A stretch of DNA of 15,912 nt from positions 1-15,912 of the forward strand of contig JAJRTM010000080.1 in the NCBI GenBank assembly GCA_024278285.1, written 5' to 3'. Position numbers and translations under genes: made by a program. Source of the stretch: Planctomycetota bacterium. GTDB taxonomy: Bacteria; Planctomycetota; Planctomycetia; Planctomycetales; Planctomycetaceae. The notes beneath the pieces are model-generated. The model saw only the letters and a list, made by a program, of their open reading frames with translations, did not search any database and was not told the origin of the DNA. Positions 1-6,919 of the stretch are shown one piece after another. Every line of letters begins with the position of its first letter. Within the stretch, counting starts at the first letter, position 1.

Positions 1-357
1 ATTAAACACCGATCAATAAAAAAAATGCCACTCAAATAACAACGACATTATTTATGTCAAATGGTAACTATTCAAGCCTTTCAAATAACAATCTGATCCG
101 AGCCCCCCTCCTCTGAATTGTTACGTCAAATGAATCAATAAGAACTCTTTTTTGTGCCTTGCGTAAATTTTCAAGCTACAGTTTTTGCTACGACTCTCAA
201 AACAAGCGTTTCTAGCAATGCCACCAGGAAGAAAAGAAGCATCTTCTGCCGTTTTGCTTCTGTTGAAGAATTTATCCGTGAAAATCTGTGCTCATCCGTG
301 GCTTTTTCAAATCTCCAGCCATTAAAATAGAGGAAGAACCATTTTTCGAGAATAATT
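1..357. other. Intergenic region with repeat copy A
   Basis: No convincing gene is visible here. Positions 271-342 hold repeat copy A (separate entry). Roughly 150-270 looks like a decayed extension of that repeat, because in minus-strand reading it resembles 2200-2360 beside copy C: both have a GAGAAACTT/TAGAAACGCTT stretch and a GCAAG(A/G)CACAAA stretch. The first 130 bases are AT-rich with two 11-bp direct repeats TCAAATAACAA (32-42 and 81-91) and two GTCAAATG (56-63 and 125-132). The neighbour on the left is outside the window, so whether this is a promoter region cannot be said. Confidence 0.5.
271..342 (-). repeat. Dispersed ~72 bp repeat, copy A
   Basis: Read on the minus strand, this copy begins with ATGGTTCTTCC, continues through ATTTTAATGGCT, and ends with a run of CACGGAT-type units (AGCCACGGATGAGCACAG, then TTTTCACGGAT). 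Copies B (2074-2147) and C (2361-2433) share this order of blocks. The TGGCT and AGCCA blocks are complementary, so a short hairpin can form. The copy starts about 15 nt after the stop codon of the phosphoesterase gene, so it lies in that gene's 3' untranslated region. Blocks of tandem ATCCGTG are common in dispersed repeats of several bacterial phyla, but I cannot assign this one to a named family. Confidence 0.7.
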
Positions 358-1164
358 TCAATACTTTCCTGTTCGTCGCTCTTTGGCGGGCAGCACTTCC
401 AGGCAGGTTGTCCACCAGCCGGTGCGGATCGTTTCGATGAATTCTGCGGGAATATTTTCTGAATCCATCTCCCGTGCCAGTCGCTCATGATCGTAAACGA
501 CGGGAATGAATTCAACGCTGACGGAATCGTTCTCCTGCCCGTTTCCTTCCGTTTTCAAATGCAGCAATGTGTACCAGACATTGGTCGTGCCATCATTTTC
601 CGGGCGACCGAGTACGCCCACGTTGATGAAGTGCCGGTTGTTGCTTAACCGACGATGCCAATGTAGTCCGGTGTGGGTTCCCAGTATAATATCCGCATTC
701 TGTTCGTTAACCAGCCGTTCCAGAAACGCGGTACTGGTTGTCGATTCCCACAAGAATTCATTTGTTTTTCTGGGCGAACCGTGACAAAGCAGGATCGTTT
801 TATCTTCCCATGTGAATCGAATTTCCTCGGGTAGTTTTTTCATCCATTCTCGATTTTCCGGCGATGTATTATGAAGTGTGTAATCATAACTGATCGCGGC
901 GAAATGGTTGTCTCTGGGGTCGGTGTAACCACATTGGCAATCCTCTAACGCATTGCCGATGCTGTGATCGTAATTGCCCTGAACCGTTTGGATTTCGTTT
1001 TCAATCAGCAGCGGAAACACGCGATCCGGGTAAGGCCCAAACGCTCCGAGATCGCCCAGGCAGTACATCTGCGAAACATGTCGTGCATGCGCATCGGCAA
1101 TCGCAGATTCTAATGCCAGATAGTTGTTGTAGATGCCTCCAAAGAAGGCGATTGTCGTTTGCAT
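358..1164 (-). CDS. Metallophosphoesterase-fold protein with degenerate motif I
   Basis: The 268-residue protein follows the calcineurin-like YfcE/DUF2442-type phosphoesterase plan. GDLGAFGP (Asp38), a GNYD motif (Asn64, Asp66), CHGSP (His128) and a GTHTGLHWH block (His164, His168, His170) are in the expected order, followed by NVGVLGRP near residue 185. These motifs normally hold two metal ions that hydrolyse phosphoesters. Here motif I, normally D-x-H-G-N, reads G-I-Y-N-N at residues 10-14, so two metal ligands are absent, and GHTH is changed to GTHT. It may bind one metal, act on an unusual substrate, or be non-catalytic. There is no signal peptide, so it is probably cytoplasmic. The ATG at 1164 lies 15 nt after the radical SAM stop, so the two genes are probably co-transcribed. 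The fold is confident; the activity is open. Confidence 0.85.
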   Translation of the reverse strand: MQTTIAFFGGIYNNYLALESAIADAHARHVSQMYCLGDLGAFGPYPDRVFPLLIENEIQTVQGNYDHSIGNALEDCQCGYTDPRDNHFAAISYDYTLHNTSPENREWMKKLPEEIRFTWEDKTILLCHGSPRKTNEFLWESTTSTAFLERLVNEQNADIILGTHTGLHWHRRLSNNRHFINVGVLGRPENDGTTNVWYTLLHLKTEGNGQENDSVSVEFIPVVYDHERLAREMDSENIPAEFIETIRTGWWTTCLEVLPAKERRTGKY

Positions 1165-1179
1165 TTCAGAGCGATCTTT

Positions 1180-2067
1180 TCAGGCTTCAACTTTTTTCGA
1201 GGATGGATTGGCACAGATGGAGCCGTATTGATAACAGGTGTAGCAGGCACCTTCAAGAAGTGGAAAATCGATCTGGGCATCGCGTAATGTTTCTCCCAGC
1301 CTGGCAGAGTCCGATTCGATCAAAATTGGACAAACATAAATGCCGCGATCTGTAACGACCCGACTGTGATTACATAACAGTTGGCTCACATCGAAACCTT
1401 CCATCATTTCAGGGGTGATCCGTTCGAATTGACCGTACCCCTCGGTTCGGTCGGCTTCCTCACCAAGCTTCAAACGGGGTAACACTTTTAAGCGGGGACG
1501 TGCATAGCCATGTTCCTTCAATACGCTGCGAAATGAATCAAGAATCCCCTCTTCTCTGCTTTCATCCCAGGTGCGGGTCATGGTAATGATCGGAAGAAAG
1601 TCGAATTCACAAAGCATCGCAACGCCTTTCATCGCACGTTCGAAAGTTCGTTTTCCCCGAATCGGATCGTTCATTTCAGGCGTCGGGCCATCTATCGAAA
1701 CTCGAAATTCAAGGCTGTATCGCGAATTTTGTTCTGCTGTTTGCAAACGATTCAGCCAGTCTGTTTTGAAGACCGTGCCGTTGGTTAAAATTGTTGCCGG
1801 CCCAACTTGAAGAACCTGTTCGACCATCGACACCAGTTCCCGATTAAGAAACGGCTCGCCTCCGGTGAAATAATACTCTTTCACTCCCAGTTCAACAGAC
1901 TCCTCCAGCATACGCATCACGTGATCATACGAAAGATACCCAAACGAATCGTTCGTCGGATTGCAACTGATGAAGCAATGCTCGCATTTCAAATTACATA
2001 GCGTTCCTGAAACCTGAAACCAGAGTTCATCCAAAGACGCCAGCGGTGCAATCGGTAGTGCAGACAT
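1180..2067 (-). CDS. Radical SAM protein with SPASM/Twitch-like C-terminal cysteines
   Basis: This 295-residue enzyme has the canonical CxxxCxxC motif (Cys24, Cys28, Cys31), which binds the 4Fe-4S cluster that cleaves S-adenosylmethionine. It also has a GGEP motif at residues 69-72 and an SIDGP strand near residue 150. Cys232, Cys246, Cys275, Cys278 and Cys285 near the C-terminus are spaced like the ligands of an auxiliary cluster in SPASM/Twitch enzymes, so a second Fe-S cluster is likely. Such enzymes modify peptides, cofactor precursors or small metabolites. No precursor peptide was seen nearby, so the substrate is unknown. The first ATG after repeat copy B was chosen; a Shine-Dalgarno site there is poor. 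The phosphoesterase-like gene follows closely and the FAD oxidoreductase lies upstream on the same strand. Confidence 0.9.
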   Translation of the reverse strand: MSALPIAPLASLDELWFQVSGTLCNLKCEHCFISCNPTNDSFGYLSYDHVMRMLEESVELGVKEYYFTGGEPFLNRELVSMVEQVLQVGPATILTNGTVFKTDWLNRLQTAEQNSRYSLEFRVSIDGPTPEMNDPIRGKRTFERAMKGVAMLCEFDFLPIITMTRTWDESREEGILDSFRSVLKEHGYARPRLKVLPRLKLGEEADRTEGYGQFERITPEMMEGFDVSQLLCNHSRVVTDRGIYVCPILIESDSARLGETLRDAQIDFPLLEGACYTCYQYGSICANPSSKKVEA

Positions 2068-2073
2068 GAAAAT

Positions 2074-2147
2074 AATGGTTCTTCCCGCATTTTAGTGGCT
2101 AAAAGAAAAAAGAGCCACGGATTCACACGGATTCACACAGATCAAAA
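2074..2147 (+). repeat. Dispersed ~72 bp repeat, copy B
   Basis: The plus strand reads AATGGTTCTTCC, then ATTTTAGTGGCT, then AGCCACGGATTCACACGG and a further ATTCACACAGAT. The GTGGCT and AGCCAC blocks form a perfect 6-bp stem with a loop of about 14 nt. It is the inverted partner of copy C, about 215 bp away. It begins within 10 nt of the start codon of the radical SAM gene, so it occupies that gene's 5' leader. Confidence 0.7.
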
Positions 2148-2360
2148 AAAAGTCACTCACACAACAGAATCATTTTCATGCCAGATGAAGTTGAAATTTC
2201 TATTTTTTTCTTTGTGTCTTGCTGCCAATCCGTTCCTCTTTTTCTATTGAAGTTTCGTATATTTGTTTGACTAAAGTTTCTCGCAAAGGTAACAAGAGGA
2301 GAGGATCATTTTCAGTTCTTTTCTTCTGTCCCTGATATTGTCCTTGCATCTTCAAGAGAA

Positions 2361-2433
2361 TTGATCCGTGGGAATCCGTGTTCATCCGTGGCTGTAAAAT
2401 GTTTCAGCCATTATAAAGTATGAAGGACCAAAA
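2361..2433 (-). repeat. Dispersed ~72 bp repeat, copy C
   Basis: The minus-strand reading is TTGGTCCTTC, then ATAATGGCTG, then AGCCACGGATGAACACGG and finally ATTCCCACGGATC. It matches copies A and B block for block. It starts about 18 nt after the stop codon of the FAD oxidoreductase gene, almost the same placement as copy A after the phosphoesterase gene. Confidence 0.7.
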
Positions 2434-2449
2434 TAATATTCGTTTTAAT

Positions 2450-3706
2450 TCAAACCAGAGGAGACAACGAAGAGGGCAAAGCAACCAGCTCTGCGATAAT
2501 TTTGGTGATATGTTCATAGCCGGTTTGCATGAGGAACTGAGTATTTCGACCGTAACTTTTAGAACCGAGAATGTAGTAGTCCGGTTCGGGGTTCTTCAAT
2601 GTCTCGGCTTCACAGGCAGAAACCGAAAGACAATCTGCTGCCTGTTCTCCCAGCAAAAAGGCAGCTAGTTTGATCGGTCCGGAAGTCGCGTAACATTCGT
2701 GAATTTGTAGTTCCTCGTGCAGGCTGCGATCAGGTCGATACCCGACCTGGGCGATAATTTGCCCGACTTCAATTTGTGTTGATTCAGATTCTGGTTCGTT
2801 TAACGATCTCAGTGTCGCAATGATATTTCCATTCCCTGCATGAGGCTGAAGGTGTTCGACGACACAGCCACGATGCCATTGAATGGCATCGTGGTTTTCC
2901 GTTGCCAGTTGGTTGGCTTGCCTGGCTAATTCATCGCGACCTGATAATTGATCCTCATCCATGCGGCTAATTGGTCCCTGCGAATCGGTGCTGCGTGTTG
3001 CCCAGTGAATTTTAGATCCCGGCGACTGCTTCGCGATCGTGGCAAGTTCGCAAATGGTAGTCGCTGCGGAGTAACCCGAACCAACAACGAGCGTCGTTAT
3101 TTCGTGATATTTCTTCGCGGCTGGGCCTTTTAAATCGGGAAGAGAATATTCGATTTGCTTTGACAAACATCGCTCCCCCGGAGAGGGAATCCCCCCCGTT
3201 CCAAGCCAGTTATGATGCGGATAAACGCCGGTGCAATCGAAAATAAGATCAGCAGAAACAACAAATTCCCGTTGGTTTTGTTCCACCAGTAATCGAAATT
3301 TCGGATGCTGCGAAGCCCTGCTTCCAATCGCTTCCCCTTTGAGTAAATCTCCGCGAGATATGGCAACTACTTGACTGTTTTCGTGAACCGCGATCCGCTT
3401 TCGTAAAAGATCAGCCAGAGGTTTGAGATAAACCCCAGTAAACTCCCGACCAGAAAGTAGTGCGTCGCTGGCAGGAAGCGTTGCTGCCGCTTCGGTTAAA
3501 AGTTGCATCCCGGCTGAAGACGTATTCATACCAAAGGGAGTAAACAGTTTGACGTGTCCCCAATCCTGAATGTTCTGGGCAATACCACTCTTTTCAAAAA
3601 GTGAAACCTTGAACCCCGCTTCACTTGCCTGGACGGCAGCCTCCAGACCAATCGGCCCGGCTCCAATAATGACCAGATGTTTTTGATGCACTTCAACTTC
3701 CCACAT
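2450..3706 (-). CDS. FAD/NAD(P)-binding oxidoreductase
   Basis: This 418-residue protein has two Rossmann dinucleotide folds. The first has GAGPIG at residues 15-20 with an acidic residue (Glu38) at the end of the second strand, typical for FAD. The second has GSGYSA at 209-214, the NAD(P)H site. A DCTG segment at 157-160 and a late QVGYRPD segment match the flavin-dependent two-domain reductase/monooxygenase superfamily. No CxxC redox pair is present in the FAD domain, so a thioredoxin-reductase role is unlikely; a flavin monooxygenase or dehydrogenase role is more plausible. There is no signal peptide. The gene is preceded by 119 nt after the exporter ATPase and probably has its own promoter. 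The substrate is unknown; a functional link to the radical SAM and phosphoesterase-like genes downstream is inferred only from position and strand. Confidence 0.88.
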   Translation of the reverse strand: MWEVEVHQKHLVIIGAGPIGLEAAVQASEAGFKVSLFEKSGIAQNIQDWGHVKLFTPFGMNTSSAGMQLLTEAAATLPASDALLSGREFTGVYLKPLADLLRKRIAVHENSQVVAISRGDLLKGEAIGSRASQHPKFRLLVEQNQREFVVSADLIFDCTGVYPHHNWLGTGGIPSPGERCLSKQIEYSLPDLKGPAAKKYHEITTLVVGSGYSAATTICELATIAKQSPGSKIHWATRSTDSQGPISRMDEDQLSGRDELARQANQLATENHDAIQWHRGCVVEHLQPHAGNGNIIATLRSLNEPESESTQIEVGQIIAQVGYRPDRSLHEELQIHECYATSGPIKLAAFLLGEQAADCLSVSACEAETLKNPEPDYYILGSKSYGRNTQFLMQTGYEHITKIIAELVALPSSLSPLV

Positions 3707-3732
3707 GAATGAACGATAACGAGTATACCGCG

Positions 3733-3741
3733 ATCATAGCA
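3733..3741 (-). promoter_or_regulatory. Possible extended -10 promoter element
   Basis: The minus strand reads TGCTATGAT, which fits an extended -10 box (TGnTATAAT with one mismatch). It lies 27 nt before the ATG of the FAD oxidoreductase gene, after a T-rich stretch. No good -35 box is visible. Promoter rules in this phylum are poorly known to me, so this is only a candidate. Confidence 0.2.
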
Positions 3742-3825
3742 TCCTAAAAAAGAAGAGACATCCAATCAGTGATCTATTTCACTTTCTGCGTAGATTTCAC
3801 CAGCTTTTGTTAATCTGCGACAGGA

Positions 3826-4545
3826 TCAAGAGATCGTTTCCCGTGTTTTTTTCTGAAGGATCCCATCTTCCATTTCGTAGAGGATATCGAAAATATCGAG
3901 GGAACGATGATCGTGAGTTACAACGATCACCCCTGCTCCCTGTTCGTGGGCAACCTGGGCGAACAGTTCCATCACTTGCCGACCCCGATGACTATCCAGA
4001 GCAGCGGTTGGTTCGTCTGCAAGAATGACACTGGGATGATTCGCAAGTGCCCGCGCGACAGCGACACGTTGCTGCTGGCCCCCTGAAAGCATCGAAGGAG
4101 AATTGTTGGCACGGTCCCCGACTCCCAGATAATCGAGAAGTTCCTGAGCACGTTTGCGAGCAGCAGGTGGGGAAAGGCCATTAATTTCCATGGCAACCTG
4201 CACATTTTCAATGGCAGAAAGAAAGGGAATCAAATTCGATTTCTGAAAGACAAAGCCGATATGCTGACGGCGAAATGAACGCAGATTGACCAGCGCATTT
4301 TTTCCATCGAGAATCGGTTTTCCCTGAATGATAATTCGGCCGGAAGTGGGCGGATTGATTAAGCCAACAGCGGTCAGAAAAGTCGATTTTCCCGATCCAC
4401 TGGGGCCCAGTAACGCAACGACCTTTCCCGGCTCAACCTGCATCGAAGCATCCCGCATCGCGACCACTTCGGTGTTGCCACTGCCGTAGATTTTTGTGAT
4501 CGCTTCGGTTTCAATTACATATTGAGATGGCACGGATTTATTCAT
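3826..4545 (-). CDS. ABC exporter ATPase (MacB/LolD/DevA type)
   Basis: This is a 239-residue nucleotide-binding subunit. Walker A GPSGSGKS is at residues 47-54, the signature LSGGQQQR follows in mid-protein, and Walker B ILADEPTAALD follows that. It hydrolyses ATP at the inner face of the cytoplasmic membrane to drive the FtsX-type permease encoded just upstream. An in-frame ATG 39 nt earlier (4584) exists, but the ATG at 4545 is preferred. It overlaps the permease stop as ATGA, has a GAGG about 7 nt upstream, and starts close to the usual family start. It is the last gene of the three-gene operon. The small T-E-V-V-A-M-R-D stretch after the A-loop is typical of the MacB/LolD/FtsE group. Confidence 0.93.
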   Translation of the reverse strand: MNKSVPSQYVIETEAITKIYGSGNTEVVAMRDASMQVEPGKVVALLGPSGSGKSTFLTAVGLINPPTSGRIIIQGKPILDGKNALVNLRSFRRQHIGFVFQKSNLIPFLSAIENVQVAMEINGLSPPAARKRAQELLDYLGVGDRANNSPSMLSGGQQQRVAVARALANHPSVILADEPTAALDSHRGRQVMELFAQVAHEQGAGVIVVTHDHRSLDIFDILYEMEDGILQKKTRETIS

Positions 4546-5753
4546 GAAAGAGCCTCGTTCGGACTCACTTTCAATGCCTTCCAAATTCCCAACAGGCTTG
4601 AGGTGATCGAAATGACCAGCACAATTACAGCAAGCTGAATCAGGTCATATTGTGTAAGAATCACACGACGGGGAAACAGAGGAAATACTTTGCTTCCCAC
4701 ACTGTAGGCAACGACTAACCCCAATGCTCCTAGCATTAGAGCCTGCTGCATAATAAGTCCGAGAATGACGTAGTTGGGGGCACCCATCAATTTGAGCAGT
4801 GCTATCGAATGAATTTTATCCAGCGTCATTGTGTACAAAATAAGCCCCATGATAATGGCAGCAATGACAGTTAACAGTATTCGAAATAATCCAATTTGTT
4901 TGCGAACTTTTTCAACCATTCCTTTAAGCAGTAGTTCTCGCTGACCATCGCTGGTATATACGGAAACGTCTCCCCAGCCGGAAATAATTTTTGCTACCTG
5001 TGAAACATCAACAGCAGGAGAAACAGTAACCATTACTGCGCTGATTTGAGGCAGCGGCAATGTTGGAAGTTCTGCAGAGGATTTTTCGGCATTATCGAGT
5101 AACGAAGGCTGGTTCGAACCGATATCGCTCCGTTCTCCTCGTCCATACCTTGCGGCTCGTTCCAGTCGAGTCGATTCGCCAGGAACATCAAATTGAATCG
5201 CCTGGGCATCTGCAACAGTGAAAAATGCAATTCCATCGCCGGTGGAGTTGATCATATTTTTGGTAGTCCCGACAACAGTGTAAGTCTCTTTGCCCAGCTT
5301 TATTTTTTCACCCAACGCAAGCTTGAGTGTTTCATCAGCGATCATTTCATAATGATTTTGCGTCAGGGGGCGACCTGCACTTAATGGCAGCCATTCACCT
5401 TTATCTGTTGGCCAACTGAGTCCCAACACAGAGATGCGAAGTGGTCTTCCGTTTTGTTCCCGTTGAATCGTGTGGTAAACAAACTCTCTGGCTGTAAGAA
5501 CGCCGGGAACAGCAAGACTGCGAAAAACCAGATTTGTCGGAACTCGCGAGACTTCTGCAAATGGACCTCGTGTGTTTTTTTGAACAATCCAGAGATCCAC
5601 TTCGACACGATCAACCAACAAAATGGCATCTTCCATAATGCCCCGGTAAATCCCTCCCATTCCCATGACCACCATCAACAACATGCCCACGCCAACGGTC
5701 GCCAGTGTGAATCGACCAAGGTTATACCGAATATCTTTTGCAGCCAGATTCAT
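4542..5753 (-). CDS. FtsX/MacB-type ABC permease
   Basis: The 403-residue protein has one membrane segment at about residues 14-38, a large extracytoplasmic domain to about 280, and three more segments at about 290-308, 325-350 and 372-393. This is the four-helix topology of MacB, LolE and DevC permeases, which work by mechanotransmission rather than by moving substrate through the membrane channel. A KNMINSTGDG segment lies in the MacB-like periplasmic domain. A low-complexity, charged stretch around residues 195-225 (RAARYGRGERSD) looks like an insertion in that domain. The start ATG overlaps the stop of the fusion-protein gene (ATGA, 5750-5753) and the end overlaps the ATPase start. The substrate is unknown; lipids, peptides or glycolipids are typical for the family. 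Confidence 0.9.
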   Translation of the reverse strand: MNLAAKDIRYNLGRFTLATVGVGMLLMVVMGMGGIYRGIMEDAILLVDRVEVDLWIVQKNTRGPFAEVSRVPTNLVFRSLAVPGVLTAREFVYHTIQREQNGRPLRISVLGLSWPTDKGEWLPLSAGRPLTQNHYEMIADETLKLALGEKIKLGKETYTVVGTTKNMINSTGDGIAFFTVADAQAIQFDVPGESTRLERAARYGRGERSDIGSNQPSLLDNAEKSSAELPTLPLPQISAVMVTVSPAVDVSQVAKIISGWGDVSVYTSDGQRELLLKGMVEKVRKQIGLFRILLTVIAAIIMGLILYTMTLDKIHSIALLKLMGAPNYVILGLIMQQALMLGALGLVVAYSVGSKVFPLFPRRVILTQYDLIQLAVIVLVISITSSLLGIWKALKVSPNEALS

Positions 5754-6919
5754 GGGACAAGCACCTTTCTGTTCGGACTCAACGAGACCTTTTCGTGGAG
5801 CGGAACAATCACAAGGTCATCAACGCGCAACCCTTCGGTTACTTCGACATGCTCTCTGCTGCGAAGGCCAAGTGTAATCGGCTGCCAATGGGCGTGATTA
5901 TTTTTCATGATATAAAGCCCTGTTTCGCCATCCTCCCGCATCACCATTGTTGCGGGAATTTGAATGACGTTTTCTTTTCTCGCCACTTCAATATAAACTT
6001 CTGCCCTTTGCCCGACCGCCCAGTTTGCGGGTAATTCAAGAACCTGCACATCAACAATGAACTCTCTTGTTTCTCGGTCTGTTTCTCGCCCGAGACGTAC
6101 AACTTTCCCAGGAAAAGATTTAGAAGCTTCCGAGCGAAACTGAACATGAGCCTGTTGATCCTGTTTGATTTTTGCCATTTCGGTTTCATCAACCCAGGCA
6201 CTAATCCAAAGTTCATCAGTAGAAATCAGTGTTAAGACCGCACTCCCCGGCACAACGACATCTCCCGGTTCGCGGATTCGCTTCACGATCAAGCCATCAA
6301 ACGGAGCCTTGATGTGAGTATCCTGTAATTTTGCCCGGTGATATTCCAGAGTTTTCTCAGCCGCAACCAAATTTGTTCGCCCTTCGATAATCGCTGCTTC
6401 TGAGCGAGTAACATCTGCTGCAGCTACATTCAATCCTTCGGTGGCAGTATCAGCTTCGTCTTGTGTTGCCACATTTTGTTTGACAAGATTCTGAACGCGA
6501 GCGTGGCTTTTCTGGGCTTGTTCGTAAATGGCTTCTGTGCGAATTTTATCCGCTTTAAGCCGTTCGATGGCAGCCAGGGCAGATTCGACATTGGCTTTGG
6601 CAATTTCGACCTGTTGCTGAAGGTCCAGATCATCAAGCTGAATGAGCAACTGCCCGGCTGTGACACGATCCCCTTGATCAACAAGCACTTTTTCTATGCG
6701 ACCAGAAATTTTGGGACTGACTGTCGATTTGAAACGAGCTTCGAGCGTCCCCGTTCCCATTACTTCAGCGACAAGGGTATCCTGAATCACTTTGACTGTT
6801 TGCACCGAAACAGGGGAAAACTTTACCCAGTAAACAAGCCCCGCAATAATCAGTCCGGCAACGACAATTTTTATCATAGAGCCGAACCAGTTTCTATATT
6901 CAGCCATTTTAATACTCAT
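5750..6919 (-). CDS. Membrane-fusion (HlyD/MacA-like) subunit of the ABC exporter
   Basis: This 389-residue periplasmic adaptor links the inner-membrane ABC permease to an outer-membrane channel. It has an N-terminal membrane anchor (about residues 14-32) and a first lipoyl half-motif around SPKISGRIEKVLVDQGD. A long alpha-helical coiled-coil hairpin follows at about 97-195, then the second lipoyl half KAPFDGLIVKR and beta-barrel and membrane-proximal domains. The open frame extends 53 codons further to an ATG at 7078, but that extension is Ser/Asn-rich and looks non-coding. The ATG at 6919 has AGG five bases upstream and puts the anchor at the N-terminus, so it was chosen; the start remains uncertain. 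No outer-membrane TolC-like gene is in the window, so that partner must be encoded elsewhere. Confidence 0.88.
   Translation of the reverse strand: MSIKMAEYRNWFGSMIKIVVAGLIIAGLVYWVKFSPVSVQTVKVIQDTLVAEVMGTGTLEARFKSTVSPKISGRIEKVLVDQGDRVTAGQLLIQLDDLDLQQQVEIAKANVESALAAIERLKADKIRTEAIYEQAQKSHARVQNLVKQNVATQDEADTATEGLNVAAADVTRSEAAIIEGRTNLVAAEKTLEYHRAKLQDTHIKAPFDGLIVKRIREPGDVVVPGSAVLTLISTDELWISAWVDETEMAKIKQDQQAHVQFRSEASKSFPGKVVRLGRETDRETREFIVDVQVLELPANWAVGQRAEVYIEVARKENVIQIPATMVMREDGETGLYIMKNNHAHWQPITLGLRSREHVEVTEGLRVDDLVIVPLHEKVSLSPNRKVLVP

Larger units (their letters stand above)
2068..2449. other. Intergenic region bracketed by inverted repeats B and C
   Basis: No real gene is supported in these 382 bases. 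The left edge is repeat copy B (plus orientation) and the right edge is copy C (minus orientation), so the pair faces each other. Between them, the minus strand holds an open stretch at 2200-2385 rich in Lys, Gln and Glu. It resembles the decayed stretch beside copy A and looks like repeat remnant, not a maintained gene. Any promoter for the radical SAM gene would have to lie in or between the repeats. Confidence 0.55.

Noticed and set aside
171..515. 114-codon minus-strand open frame over the end of the phosphoesterase gene
   Set aside because: It overlaps the real gene in another frame and runs on into repeat A; no protein features are visible.
1180..2067. Assignment of the radical SAM protein to a named pathway such as arsenosugar or RiPP synthesis
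   Set aside because: No arsenite methyltransferase, precursor peptide or other pathway marker is present in the window.
2200..2385. 61-codon minus-strand open frame between repeats B and C
   Set aside because: Its sequence overlaps repeat C and resembles the decayed stretch beside repeat A, so it is best explained as repeat remnant.
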